Shown: positions 53,130-64,000 of the stretch, one piece after another
How positions within the stretch are numbered: the first letter of the stretch is position 1
Layout of the letters: each line of letters starts with the position of its first letter
Source: Amorphophallus konjac
Lineage: Eukaryota; Streptophyta; Magnoliopsida; Alismatales; Araceae
Length of the DNA stretch: 64,000 bases
NCBI GenBank assembly: GCA_022559845.1
Contig: CM040125.1
Location: 204,268,102-204,332,101, forward strand
Direction: 5' to 3'
The notes under the pieces: model-generated
Database searches by the model: none
Told to the model about the DNA's origin: nothing
The model's input: only the letters and a program-made list of their open reading frames with translations
Made by a program: the position numbers and the translations under genes

Positions 53130-53950
53130 TCATTTTGTGTTTCTAGGTACCCAAGACTTCTTGGGTCCTACATTATTAGTAACACCTCTGATAGGTGCTT
53201 TCCATAATCTTTGGGCATGTAAGTCATCAGATTTCATTAAACGACAGTCACTCATGGAGTGCCCAAACTGCCCACAATAATAACAAGAAGCAACATGCTT
53301 TGATTTATTGTTATGCACACAATTATTAGCATGCAATTTTTGTGCAGGTGCATACTGGTTTCTATTTTTATTATGGAAGTTGTTCCTGTTAATCTTACCA
53401 AACATGTTTTCCTTAGAAGGATGTCTAGAATATTTGAAATTTGCCCGCCTTTGTTGAAGATGCCAACAGTCCTTGACTGTATGGCCATGCTTTCCACATT
53501 GAGAGCAGCTAATTAAATTTCTTCTGAAAGAGCCTGACCAGCATTCGGTGGCCTTGTGACCAAATTTGTTACAGTTATAGCAAGTGATGTGCTGGTTTAC
53601 AGGAACAAAATTGTTCTTATTAAAACCATGCTAGCTTGCAGGGAATTTAGCATGATATGAATGAAATGTTTTCTTACCACTTGCAAACCAGCATTGTGCA
53701 ATCGTGTGTCCTAATTTGCCACAGTGAGAACATTCTATTTTCTTTTTCTGAGATGAAGAATTTTCATCATGAGATTTCCTGGCATTCAAATCATCTAGTT
53801 CCATTAATCTACACTCATGCATGAGATGGCATATTTGTGACAGTAGTGACAGATGATTTTCTTTCTAGATGCATGTGAGTGTGTGTGAGGGCTGTGATCA
53901 ACATGCACTGAAGAATTCTTTTTATTTGTTTTCTATTTTTCAGTCTCTTT
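53130..53950 (-). pseudogene. SIR-Y gag C-terminal part: five CCHC zinc knuckles
   Basis: Five knuckles can be seen on the minus strand: CHYC...MHEC (about 53851-53815, with a one-base loss breaking the frame), CSHCGKLGHTIAQC (about 53733-53693), CYNCNKFGHKATEC (about 53583-53541), CSQCGKHGHTVKDC (about 53507-53466) and CYYCGQFGHSMSDC (about 53287-53246). The end SWVPRNTK matches the gag end of SIR-Z (AWVPKSA). A stop near 53630 and the frameshift make it inactive. Ordinary copia gag has one or two knuckles, so five is an expansion. CCHC knuckles bind element RNA. Confidence 0.85.
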
Positions 53951-55255
53951 CTATTTTTTGTACTGAGGTGAAGATGAGGTAGAAGGCTTTTCTTGTTCTG
54001 TACATTTAACAAAAATAGTTTTCAATTTATCTCCAATAGCCTTCTCAGCCTTCTTCATGACTGGATTGTAACCCAGTCCCTCCTTCTGAAAATTCACATT
54101 CGCTCCAAGGAGCTTATTCAAATTGTCTCTTCCCTTAACAAATTTTGACAGGGAGTTTCTTAGATCTTCAATTTCTCTCTCCAAAGACACAATGTAGTCT
54201 TCACACGAAATGATTTGATTTTGCAATTCATCATTCAGACTCTTCAGAGTCTCATTTTCTTGTGTCAATGTGAATTCAATATTCACTTCATTTTCTTTCA
54301 AGATAGATTTCCCTTTTTCAATCTTCAGCCATTTTTCATAGAAAACAATGTTAAGAACCATTAGCTTTTTTTTTTGTTCCTTCAGATAAATGTTTTCTTC
54401 AATCAACTTATCTTGTAATTTATCAGTTTCCTTCTTCTGAGTTAGCAATGAATCATTTTCTTCCTTCAAGGAAGTGATGAAGTTCTTCTGTATATTATCA
54501 TCAGAGTCTAAATCTTCAATCAATTCCTTCAAGAATGCACATTCATTGCAAGCAGATTTATCAGAACATATTGTTTGAGGCTGGAGTTTTTCACACTGTT
54601 TCTTAAGACATTCATTTTCAGATTTCAGAACAGCCAATTCAGAGCTAACACATTCAAATTCTTTCATCAATTTTTTATTCTGATTTTTATGCATATGAAT
54701 ATCAAACAAACAGGCATCATAAGATTGCTTCATATTTGAACAATTTTCACAAGGTGAACTTGAACTACCCCGATCACTTTTCTTTTTCAAGTTCTTGTAT
54801 TGTTTTCTTAAATGTTCATGAGATTCAAGCAACTCAGCATATGCATTCTCCCAATCATCTAAAGAAAAATTCTCGAAAGGATTTACCTCCTCATCATCAT
54901 CCTCTTCTTCATTTTGGCTGCCACTTTGATTACTTCTGTTAGCCATCATGCAGCTGTCCTCATTTATCCTGTGAGCTCGCTTCAGCACATCCAGAATGTC
55001 CTTAGCAGACCTACAATCATGGAAGCAAGAGTGTAAGGCCCTGTCAGTGGCTGCTTTCATCAGATTGAAGGCTTTCTGATTTTCTCCATCCTTTGATCTG
55101 TGGTTGTTGGTCCATTTGGACACTTTCTTAGGTAATGTGTGAGGACCTTGTGAAATTAACTTCCACAGATCAGGATTAACTGCATCAACATAATTGCGCA
55201 GACTGACAAACCACACATTAAAATTAGAATCGTTGAAAACTGGTGGATCACCCAT
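53951..55255 (-). pseudogene. SIR-Y gag N-terminal part and coiled coil
   Basis: ATG 55255 (about 110 nt after the primer binding site) opens MGDPPVFNDSNFNVWFVSLR, a copia gag start. The usual UBN2 middle is shortened: after VLKRAHRINEDSCMMANRSN it jumps to an acidic stretch (EEEDDDEEVNPFENFSLDDW). Then follows about 270 residues of Lys/Glu-rich coiled coil (for example LKSENECLKKQCEKL, ENETLKSLNDELQNQI, VSLEREIEDLRNSL). The 434-codon frame is open, ending near 53951, and continues after a stop and frame change into the zinc-knuckle part. The coiled coil resembles the one in SIR-Z gag (14790-15170). Confidence 0.85.
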
Positions 55256-55362
55256 GAAAACTGATCAGATAAATGCAACAGGAATAATGAAGCACCAAAA
55301 GCTAGAAAGCACCAAGACAGCAGGATCGAATCTACAGGTCGTTGGACCTTCTATGCAGACAA

Positions 55363-55379
55363 CCTGCTCAGATACCAAA
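55363..55379 (-). other. Primer binding site of SIR-Y
   Basis: The minus strand reads TTTGGTATCTGAGCAG next to the LTR; one mismatch to the methionine-tRNA site TGGTATCAGAGC. Confidence 0.85.
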
Positions 55380-55845
55380 TATTGGGACGGTGCGATGGAT
55401 ACAGAGGGGGGGTGAATGTATCCCTCTTCAAAAATATTACCCAAATTAAAAACAATAAGCCTGCTGCTAGATACAATTGCGGAATAAGAACTATAGAGCT
55501 CAATTAAACATTTGATCGACCAGATGAACTGCTAACTATACTAGTGGAACCTGATGAAGACTAATGCCGAAGATAGAACAGTGGAAACCAAACACACTTA
55601 GCAAAATATGTAATGCTCAAGGTCACTACAGATAGAAACAAGAGTGTTCATACAACCTATGAAAGAGGTAGAAGACAAGGAGCAAACGCACACTGCAAAC
55701 CACGGCACAGATAATTTTTTAGGTGGTTCGGTCCACAGACCTACGTCCACCCCTCACTCTAAATCGGAGTGAGGCTTCAACTAGCTAACGCTAGAACCGC
55801 AGACTCAGTCTGCAACAGGTGCTGCCAAACAGCTTGACCAGGGGA

Positions 55846-56180
55846 ACAACCTCCCCTCTTCCTCCAGACCTGAGGGACAACCGCTAGTGACTACCCGTCA
55901 CTAGCAACCAGAGACCGAGGTATCTCTTCCTCCACCCAGGAGGGAACCCACCTGGACTTGCAACCCACAAGACCAGAACCGGAGACGAATCTCCCTTCCT
56001 CCAACCCGGAGGGAAACCCACAAGTGACTCCCAGCCACTTGCAAACCAGAGGTCATGGACCTCTCTTCCTCCACACCAGAGGAACCACTAGAGACTACCC
56101 AGTCGCTAGCAAACCGGAGAGCAAGTCTCCCTTCTCCTGAAACCACAGGAGGAACCCCGATCCCAAACAAGGGAATCGGA
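55846..56180 (-). repeat. Tandem multi-hairpin array, SIR-Y 5' LTR copy
   Basis: Second copy of the array at 48101-48425. Unit 2 here has GGAGA/TCTCC where the other LTR has GAGA/TCTC, and unit 5 has CTCCTG/CAGGAG where the other has a mismatch. Confidence 0.78.
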
Positions 56181-56709
56181 AGAACAAGGTGAATAGATGG
56201 AAAGAACAAAATAAAAAGCAAACACAAAGGAAAAACACAGCAAACGTAAAGCTGGAAATGAGACACACTAAGTGGCTCTCGCAGGAGCAAAACGGGTTTG
56301 GATTTGATCCAATGCCAGACAGACGAATCTTCAATGAAGGCTTCTTTCTTCTTCTCCACGAACTCTCTCTCTCTCTCTTCTTCTTCTCAGTATCAGGCTC
56401 ACACTATTCTTCTTCTTCTTCACTCTCGATCTCAATCTCTTTTTCTTTTTCTTCTTCTGCTTTCAGCCTCTCTGCTGCTGTTCTCTCCTTTTTCTGCTCT
56501 CTGCCTCTACTTCGATCACTCTTCCTTAATCTTGATCTGTCTTCTTCATGTTGAAGAAGCTCTATATTTATACCAGCCACAGCTTGGGCGTGTGTAGGGC
56601 TTGTGCCCTCTTGTCCTCGAATCACATGCCAGGTGCCAACCTCGGATCACGTGCCCAGCCATCTTTCTTCTCGAAGTGTATACCTGTGACAAAGTCATAT
56701 GAGAGTATC

Positions 56710-58410
56710 AGATGGATGTATAGACTTGGTTAAGGCTTTTAACAAAACGTGTATAGACATGAATGCTGCATATAGGCAAGTATGTACAGTGTGAGAATGT
56801 GTAGACTTGAGTGCCTTCATGCGACCTCAGTGTATAGACTTGCGTGGGTAAGATGCATGAACAAGCCATAGTTAGTGTATAGACTTAACCGATGCATGAA
56901 TAGTGCGCCGATGTATAGACTTGGAGAACTGATGCATGAACAGTGCGCCGATGCATAGACTTGGAGAGACGAGTGAGTGTATAGACTTGATGAAACACTC
57001 ACGAGTGTATAGACTTGATGACACACTCACGAGTGTATAGACTTCATGACATAAGCGATGTAAAGACTTTGATGCCCAAAGGCAATGTATAGACTTGTAC
57101 AGTTCAGCTGCCAATGTATAGACTTTGATGACTCGAAGCCCACGATGTATAGAGTTTGAAGCATGTGAACGAGACAATGTATAGACTTGGCTTCGTGCTA
57201 GCTAAAGGACAATGTCTAGACTTGATGCAGCTTCAAACCACAATGTGCCGACTTTACCAATATATAGACTTGGGGTTCTGAACGTAGGTAAAGACTGGGA
57301 ATGTATAGACTTGATGAATGGCTTGAAAGCAAAAGGACAGTGTATAGACTTGGAAGGTTTAGCGGTGGATGTATGGACTTCACCGATGTACAGACTTAGC
57401 AAGCCCCAGGCGATGTACAGACTTTGTGAAATGCTAAGTGAGACAGAGCTGGATGTACAGACTTTGAGCGTGTGTGTGCTAGACAATGTATAGACTCTGG
57501 CTAGTATAGACTTGCATGAGACGCTGAGCCAATGTATAGACTTTAGACAAACGTTGCACATATGCCATGAATGTATAGACCTGTTCGATGAATGCATGAA
57601 CAGTGAATCAATGTATAGACTTCCAATGCCTTCGTCAAATGCGATGTACAGACTTGGCAAGCCCCAGGCCGATGTATAGACTTGCAGTGCAATGTTCACA
57701 CGACAGGGCGATGTACAGACTTCGTGAGCGCCAAGCAATGTACAGACTTCAATGACTCATGCAACCAGACACGTGAAAGCACAGACAGTGTACAGACTTA
57801 GTGCAAACAGGATGTGCAGACTTGTGGCATGCAATGTCTAGACTTGATATGAAGGAATGCACAATGTCTAGACTTGATGAACAATGCAACAGGCAATGCT
57901 GACTGATGTATAGACTCTGAATGAGTGACAAGCGATAGACACTGTGCAGACTTGTTTTGAACCACGCACAATGTATAGACTTGCAATACCATGAAGGCAG
58001 GCTATATAGACTTGATGTAATGCATGCAGGTGACAATGTATATACTTGCTGTCAACAAGTGAATGGACTAAGCATGCATATAACAATGATGTGTATGCAG
58101 TGTACAAACTTGGCGTGTAGGCTGCTGAACGCAATGTATAGACTTTGTGTGCAGGCTGATGGACGCTGTATAGACTTGCTGTGCAGGCTGCCAGACAATG
58201 TATAGACATGTTGTGCAGGCTGTGGGGGAATGCGTAGACTCTACGTGAAGGCAATGCATGTACAAGTGATGCAATGTTTAGACTTCATGTATGCAGGATT
58301 GTGGCATGTACACACTTTGTAAATGCAAAGCTATGGCATGTATAGACTATGGCATGAGTGAAGAGTGCAGACTGTATGACTGATGCAATGAAACACCGGA
58401 GAATGTACAG
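56710..58410 (-). repeat. Short-motif array (ATGTATAGACTTG), SIR-Y 5' LTR copy
   Basis: Second copy of the U3 array, with a few motif gains and losses: for example about 26 bp with one motif are missing near 57055, and an extra TGTCTAGACTTG sits near 57863. Confidence 0.88.
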
Positions 58411-58691
58411 ACTTTCAGGCACAATGAACATGGACCGATGAAGTGAATGCATATAGCAGATATGAACTGAATGTATGCAGGAGATCTAACAGAGCATTAC
58501 CTGATCTGAGCATTAACCTTACCTATCATGACTTGACTTTGACTTGGGTTAACTTTATGACCTGTGAGTCATCATTAAACCCGTTCTGACAGTTTCTCAT
58601 AATGCAACAGGATTATATCATCAAGGATGTAATCATAATGAGGCATAATATCTGTCATCATCAAAACTCCAGAACCACAGGGGACACATCA

Positions 58692-58696
58692 TGAAT
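58692..58696. repeat. Target-site duplication of SIR-Y, right (TGAAT)
   Basis: Perfect match to 47621-47625; NA-B LTR sequence resumes with ATCTCAGATCTGGCC. Confidence 0.95.
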
Positions 58697-60002
58697 ATCT
58701 CAGATCTGGCCTTAACCGATTTTACAAGCTGCTGTTGGACAGGACCCGAAATCTCAGGACAGAAGTGATTCTTCTTGAGAATTGACGTTGACCATTGATC
58801 AAATTTCAGATCTGGAAGTTGACCTCTTCACGAAAGTTGTAGAGGTTGAAACAAGGAAGACGGGGATAATTTTTATTTGACTTTCGATGGAGGTTTCGAT
58901 TTTTTGGGGGATTTTATACTGACAGGGGGTCGGATTTGAACTGCACAGGACAGAACAGATTTAAGAGAAGACAACAATATTTAAAAATACAAAAAGGACT
59001 TTAGAAATTACAAGAAAAGTCGTGGATGATGGGGGTGGTGGATAGAACTCCCAATAAAATTGGGGATTCAAACAAATGAGAAGAAGTGGGTCGAAGAGGG
59101 GAAACTCAGGGCTGCTGTGACAGGATCTGAACAGAAGACAGAACTGGAAGGTGGAAATACACGAAAATTAAAAAATAGCGAACGATAGGTAAATGATGGG
59201 ATTTTTTTGCGGAGGCTGGGGTGGACGTGGATGACGCACCCTCCAAGTTTGGTTGCGATCTGACCTCTTGATGGTGAGCTAAAAATCACGGAGTAGGGTT
59301 CTATCCTGATGTAGATAGAACTTTGGCGATGAAGACGGCGGCGCGATGGCGATGCGATGGCGGCGGCGGCAGAAGTAGAATCCAGAGGGGCTAAGGAGAA
59401 GATAGAAGGACTTCACACCCAAGATTTATCAGAAATCCATCTGCAAAAGGGGGAGTGAGAGAGGAGTAGGGCACACCCTTCTTTGGCTCGAACCAATTTT
59501 CATAAATTTTTCTCTTCATTAATTCTTACAAAACACTATGCATGGGTTTATATAGAAGGGGAGGAAGGGGGAGGGGGGTGGGATTTTGCGGCAGAGAGGG
59601 GAGGGGTAGCATTTTCTTCCCCCATGTGGTCAATTGGCCTAAAAAATTAAAATACAAAATAACATTTTAATGGGGGGGCACCCCCTTGACTATGAAGGAG
59701 CCATTTTGGACTTTTTAGTCCATTTGTCCCCCATGTGTCTAATTGAAAGTCAAACCATCTAGAAGCCACCTATGATGGTTGATCAGCCCCACATGGCTTA
59801 GTTGGACCAATGGAGAAGGAGTGAGGGGGCCCCTTGCTGGTCCTACTAGACTTTTGCACAAAAACCCACTAAAACCTAAAGACTCACAGTTTGGCTTATA
59901 AAGCCTTACAATTGTAAACATACTTTCCCAAGGATATAAAAGCAAACTAAAAGGACACAAATGCAAATTAAAAATGTCAGTGCTTGGCGTCGATTCCCAT
60001 CA
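58697..60002 (-). mobile_element. 3' LTR of NA-B, right part
   Basis: Co-linear with 62785-64000. Contains GAAGACGGCGGCGCGATGG-type GC-rich leader sequence, a minus-strand TATA box (TTTATATA plus reading, 59547-59554) and ends CGATTCCCATCA at 60002. ORFs here match only the other LTR copy. Confidence 0.88.
59547..59554 (-). promoter_or_regulatory. TATA box of NA-B 3' LTR
   Basis: TATATAAA on the minus strand, repeated at 63634-63641 in the 5' LTR and as TATATAAG at 383 in the LTR at the window start. Confidence 0.6.
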
Positions 60003-60439
60003 ATTCTCCCCGGGTGGGAAGAACTCGACCCCGTCGAGTAAGGGGTGCGGCTGCTCGAGTAGCTCCGGCGGATGCATCACCGAACCTAGAAGCGCGGAGT
60101 ACGCTCCACTCTAAGTAATCGACACCTGCTCATCCCGTATACATTCGATATGCACACGCTGCTGGGGAATGGGGCTAGAGGTGGACACTCCGGGGTGGGG
60201 TCACTCTCAAATGAATGGAGGCGGCTCAAAGGCTCACTAGGAATCGCCGCTTGTCCCTTATGTGACTAGATCCGATATGTAAAGTAGAACCAATCCCAAA
60301 GTCCGACAAGTCTCGTACTCGAAAGGGACTAACAATGCGAGCATACAAACCGACTCGACTCAATGTATGCACAGACACACGACACACAAATGAAACAAAG
60401 ACTCACAAATACCCTAAACAAACCTAATGTTAGTCCGAC
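60003..60439 (-). other. NA-B 3' internal region with inverted repeat
   Basis: No gene is seen. The minus strand ends CCCGGGGAGAAT before the LTR (purine tract). CTCGACCCCGTCGAG (60024-60038) is the same inverted repeat as 37740-37754 in NA-A. Confidence 0.7.
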
Positions 60440-61666
60440 CTACGCATAGGCGATGGTGGACCAGGACACCCGAATGTGTGCCATGCATGCATCTGACGTA
60501 ACCGATGGTTGACATCATGGGGAATTCCTAGACCTCCTAAAGTGGACCATGCATGCATATTGGACTTGGATGTGGGAGGGCCAGGGGTACCAAATGCATC
60601 TTCTTCCTAGATGATGGTGTATCTCGCAAGGGAATGGGCTTGGTGGGTGTAGACGTCCTGGCCCGTAGGGAAGGGGTGTGGTAGTGGACTCCCTCGAAGA
60701 ATTGAAGTATATATGGTGGGTCAAAGGGCCCACTAGGGAATGGGTCAAAGGGATCAAAGAAGGTATGACCCCATGTGGTGGGTTCCCACAAGTCACGGTC
60801 CCATGTGTAGAAGTCTTGAAGGTGTGGATGGTCACCTTCATATATTGTGGCGGGTGGGACGGTGATCGTAGGTAGGAAGTATGATTCCTCCCTCGGACAA
60901 AAGGGTATGAAGTCAGGCTCGGCCAACATGGGGAGGAATAGAAGAATCTCCGTGATGACACAACCCACGGTGCACACGGAGGTAATGGACCCTAAGGCTG
61001 AATGGGTGAAGCTAAGACTAGCGGGTTGGTCAAAGCTTCGGGCCAAGGAGTGTGTCAACTGCCATTGCGAGTCTAATCCCATAACAAGGTCATCTAAGGT
61101 ATCAACATGGTAACTAGACCGGAATGTAGTGTGGAAGGAGTTGACGGGCACCAATGGTAGGGTGGGGTCCATGGATGGGTAAGAGGTGGGACCAAGCAAT
61201 CCTTGAGCCAACTAAGTAGTGGCTCGGCGATGAAAAGCGTACCCGTTAGAAACATGGGTGGCTCGGGCTTTGGTGGCTCCAAATAAGATGGTTCCGAATA
61301 AAGTTCGGAAGTAGAGGGTGATGGCAATGGAGCCCTCATGGGTGAGGAAGGAATGTCCTCCTCGTGGACAAGGGGTCCTTGGGGTGGCACCGGGATGTGA
61401 GGCTCGGGTAGGCATCCGTCAAATTGAGCACACATCCTATTCTCTAAGGCCTTCTTCTGCTCTTCTAGGCGTGTGCCTATGCCATCCACTCGCGTACTCA
61501 ACCCTTCCATCCGATCTACCCCTATAGTCAACACATCCAAGCGTGTACTTAATCCCTCCATTGCTTCCATAATGGCTCGGAACATTTCGGCCACTTCATC
61601 GGGACTATGGACTCGGGGTGCGGCCATGGTTGCAAAGATGGGGTTGGATCCCCTAGGAATGGGCAT
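60440..61666 (-). pseudogene. NA-B ORF: coiled coil plus shared C-terminal region, no gag domain
   Basis: Starts at ATG 61666 or, more like a real start, 61627 (MAAPRVHSPDEVAEMF). A coiled coil (GLSTRLDVLTIGVDRMEGLS, about 61590-61460) leads to a Pro-rich linker and LLSWLK, where a one-base shift near 61200 moves to the frame with SFHTTFRSSYHVDTLDDLV, GSITSVCTVGC, LLFLPML and FFDPFDPF. Further down, minus 60492-60451 encodes MHAWHTFGCPGPP, one copy of the repeat core seen four times in NA-A. The Retrotrans_gag domain and CCHC knuckle of NA-A are absent. The function is unknown to me; the conserved C-terminal region is the only part shared by NA-A, NA-B and NA-D. Confidence 0.75.
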
Positions 61667-61994
61667 GCAATGGCATTTTTTTTGTTTTTTATTTTATAAG
61701 CAAAATTATATGCAACTATTGCAAGCACCTAGACACGACTTAAAATGCGATGCAAAGTTGAAACGTCGACTCGACTACAAACCTAGACACGACCAAGATT
61801 CGATACAAGGCGGAGTCCGGGGATCCGAAGATCCTCTCACGCGAGTGGATCACCTCTCCGATAGGCGTAACCTAACGGTCAGGCGACACCTTTTTATATA
61901 CCGAATAATGGTATGTAAATGAAGCACCTCGACTTAGACTTTTTTTGTGTGTTTTTGTTAAGCAAAGACTAATGACTACCCTAGACTCAATTGG
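61667..61994 (-). other. NA-B leader between primer binding site and ORF
   Basis: No gene is seen. Contains a T-tract near 61676-61690 and ordinary sequence; presumably the 5' untranslated leader with packaging signal. Confidence 0.5.
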
Positions 61995-62010
61995 CGCTCT
62001 GATACCAAAT
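61995..62010 (-). other. Primer binding site of NA-B
   Basis: The minus strand reads ATTTGGTATCAGAGCG next to the LTR at 62011; methionine-tRNA type. Confidence 0.9.
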
Positions 62011-64000
62011 TGATGCGGGGCGGACACGCGACCTGGGACTCTAGCTCGTGATCGCCCCAAAGCGAGGGAAGACGTGGACCCATGCGTGGTTGAGAAACCG
62101 GCAGTGAGTCTCGGGTATCAGCCTTTCCACGTTAACTCGGATTGAGTCACGGGACGGTACACTCACTCTCTCGCAGCGGTGATAAAAATAGATATCGAGC
62201 TAATTACCTATCACAAGCAGCGGCATTCAAAAGGTATACGAGATAAGTAAAATGTGATAAAGAGTGGGAGCGAGTTTACCTCCACGCTCCGGGCGTGGGG
62301 AAGATGATCCCGACCAAGACAGTAACTCCTGATTAAATAATTATCACAATAATTACAGAAATAATTTCTACTGCCCACTCCACGCAGGGAGGTAACGGGC
62401 TACAGATGGGGCCCGGGAGGACCGAACTTGGGTTGAGGGGCAGCATTTTGATGTAGCTTCAGTGGCACGCATATTCACAAACGTGGGGCCCACGTGCTCA
62501 TCGGTGGATCCGAGTGGGCCCAGAGTGGTACCGCTGTGACGTTCGCTCCTGAAGAGGCGCTCCCCGGGACAGCGGCACGCTGGTTCACCTCATGAGAGGC
62601 GAGTCGGCTCCGGTCTCACTTGTTGACCCTGCTGCCCACGGATCTAAAGTTGCTGTTTTACAGGACGCGAGCCGGCGAGATCTTCTTCTGCGATCACTCC
62701 CGACGTCGGATCGACGCACAAGAGGTATCGTTGGAATGATATTTCAAAATGCTTCGATATAGAGCCCAAGAAATAATTTTGAATTTCTCAGATCTGGCCT
62801 TCATCGATTTTACAAGCTATTGTTGGACAGGACCCGAAATCTCAGGATAGAAGTGATTTTTCTTGAGAACTGACGTTGACCGTGAATCAAAGTTCTGATC
62901 TGCAAGTTGACCTCTTCACAAAAGTTGTAGAGGTGGAAACAAGGAAGACGGGGATAATTTTTAGTTGACTTTTTGTAGAGGTTTCGATTTTTGGGGGATT
63001 TTATACTGACAGGGGGTCAGATTTGAACTGCACAGGATAGAACAGATTTGGGAGAAGATAAAAATTTTTAAAAATACAAAAAGGACTTTAGAAATTACAA
63101 GAAAATTCATGGATGATGGGGGTGGTGGATAGAACTCCCAATAAAATTGGGGATTCAAATAAATAAGAATAAGTGGGTCGAAGTGGGGAAACTCAGGATT
63201 ACTGTGACAGGATCTGAACAGAAGACAGAACTGGAAGGTGGAAATACACGAAAATGAAAAAATAGCAAACGAAAGGTAAATGACGGGTTTTTTTTGTGGA
63301 GGCTGGGGTGGACGTGGATGACTCACCCTCCAAGTTTGGGTACGATCTGAGCTCCTTATGGAGAGCTAAAAATCGCGGAGTAGGGCTCTATCCTGATGTA
63401 GATAGAATTCCGACGATGAAGACGGCGACGCGATGGCAGTGCGATGGCGGCGGCGGCAGAAGTAGAATCCAGAGGGTCTAAGGAGAAGATAGAAGGGCTT
63501 CACATCCAAGATTTTGTAGAAATCCATCTACAAGAGGGGGAGGGAGAGAGGAGTAGGGCACACCCATCTTTGGCTCCAACCAAATTTCACAAATTTTTCT
63601 CTTCATTAATTCTTACAAAACACTATACATGGGTTTATATAGAAGGGGAGGAAGGGGGAGGGGGGTGGGATTTTGCGGCAGAGAGGGGAGGGGTAGCATT
63701 TTCTTCCCCCATGTGGTCAATTGGCCTAAAAAAATAAAATACAAAATGACATTTTAATGGGGGGGCACCCCCTTGACTATGAAGGAGCCATTTTGGACTT
63801 TTTAGTCCATTTGTCCCCGATGTGTCTAATTGAAAGTCAAAGCATCTAGAAGCCACCTATGATGGTTGATCAGCCCCACATGGCTTAGTTGGACCAATGG
63901 AGAAGGAGTGAGGGGGCCCCTTGCTGGTCCTACTGGACTTTTGCACAAAAACCCACTAAAACCTAAAGACTCACAGTTTGGCTTATAAAGCCTTACAATT
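62011..64000 (-). mobile_element. 5' LTR of NA-B, right edge outside window
   Basis: Starts TGATGCGGGGCGGACACG. It runs without interruption across the SIR-Y target (TTTTGAATTTCTCAGATC near 62775), giving the empty-site sequence. By alignment with 59915-60002 the LTR should end about 90 bp beyond base 64000. The minus-strand TATA box is at 63634-63641. Confidence 0.9.

Larger units (their letters stand above)
47626..58691 (-). mobile_element. Gag-only Sirevirus-like element SIR-Y
   Basis: Two 3.3-kb LTRs (47626-50952 and 55380-58691) bound a 4.4-kb internal region read on the minus strand. It has a primer binding site at 55363-55379, a gag with coiled coil and five zinc knuckles, and a purine tract at 50953-50965. 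No protease, integrase, reverse transcriptase or RNase H is present; gag ends with SWVPRNTK, the place where pol starts in SIR-Z. TGAAT is duplicated on both sides. The LTRs are closely similar. It must depend on another Sirevirus for enzymes. Confidence 0.93.
55380..58691 (-). mobile_element. 5' LTR of SIR-Y
   Basis: Co-linear with 47626-50952 with few differences: small indels near 56100, 56490, 57050 and 57850. It contains the terminal stem-loop (55397-55423), conserved block (55716-55774), hairpin array (about 55846-56180), TATA box (56563-56572) and short-motif array (56710-58410). It ends GGGGACACATCA at 58691 before TGAAT. Confidence 0.93.
46853..64000 (-). mobile_element. Non-autonomous LTR retrotransposon NA-B (interrupted by SIR-Y), right edge outside window
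   Basis: Minus-strand element: 3' LTR 46853-47625 plus 58697-60002, internal 60003-62010, primer binding site 61995-62010, 5' LTR 62011 to beyond 64000. By comparison with the other LTR, about 90 bp are missing at the right edge. The internal ORF lacks all pol domains, the Retrotrans_gag domain and the CCHC knuckle. It sits in the gag of TEK (left flank ATTGC, 46848-46852). The LTR family is the same as that at 1-2017. Confidence 0.88.

Overview
This window is nuclear DNA of a flowering plant. It is one dense nest of transposable elements, and I find no host gene, tRNA or rRNA. The plant assignment rests on Sirevirus-type Ty1/copia elements, a Tekay/Del-type Ty3/gypsy chromovirus, an En/Spm (CACTA) element with TNP2 and Transposase_24 genes, an L1-type LINE with the plant zf-RVT plus RNase H tail, and met-tRNA primer binding sites (TGGTATCAGAGC). 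The species cannot be told from this. All coding regions are broken by stops and frameshifts, as expected in old methylated heterochromatin such as pericentromere.

Layout, left to right. 1-2017: a long terminal repeat (LTR) of the NA-B family, plus orientation, cut by the window edge and inserted into the ORF of non-autonomous element NA-D. 2018-~4985: NA-D, minus strand (ORF, primer binding site, 5' LTR). ~4986-10190: CACTA fragment, plus strand. It holds the C-terminal part of TNP2, then a second gene with an unusual tandem array of 36-nt microexons, which is itself interrupted by a solo LTR (7538-8308). 10191-~10800: copia LTR fragment E, minus. 11014-39286: non-autonomous element NA-A, plus, holding two nested insertions: Sirevirus SIR-Z (11940-24137, with a LINE inside it at 19846-21120) in its 5' LTR, and non-autonomous gypsy element NA-C (27670-36857) in its ORF. 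39287-40560: copia LTR X, minus, cut into the 3' LTR of NA-A. 40561-46852: chromovirus TEK, minus, cut into X. 46853-64000+: non-autonomous element NA-B, minus, cut into the gag of TEK. 47626-58691: gag-only Sirevirus relative SIR-Y, minus, inside the 3' LTR of NA-B.

Insertion order can be read directly. Target-site duplications are visible for SIR-Y (TGAAT), NA-C (GCATA), the solo LTR (CTTAG), the LINE (15 bp) and SIR-Z (CCCCC with one change). Unoccupied paralogous sites for SIR-Z (near 38690) and SIR-Y (near 62775) lie in the partner LTRs of their host elements. On the right the nest stays open: the missing halves of NA-A, X and TEK should lie beyond base 64000.

The most interesting material is non-coding or non-autonomous. 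(1) A microexon array in the CACTA gene has introns of constant length (~82 nt) and symmetric phase-1 exons encoding a 12-residue proline-rich unit. (2) The LTR of SIR-Y carries about 50 copies of a short motif (consensus ATGTATAGACTTG) directly upstream of its TATA box. (3) Downstream of the same TATA box is a tandem array of ~68-nt multi-hairpin units whose stems covary. (4) A stem-loop 17-18 nt from the LTR end, with a constant C-rich loop and covarying stems, recurs in five different copia LTR families. (5) A shared, otherwise unrecognised ORF (motif GSITSVCTVxCYTSD) occurs in three non-autonomous elements, and one copy ends in a four-fold GCPxPP repeat.
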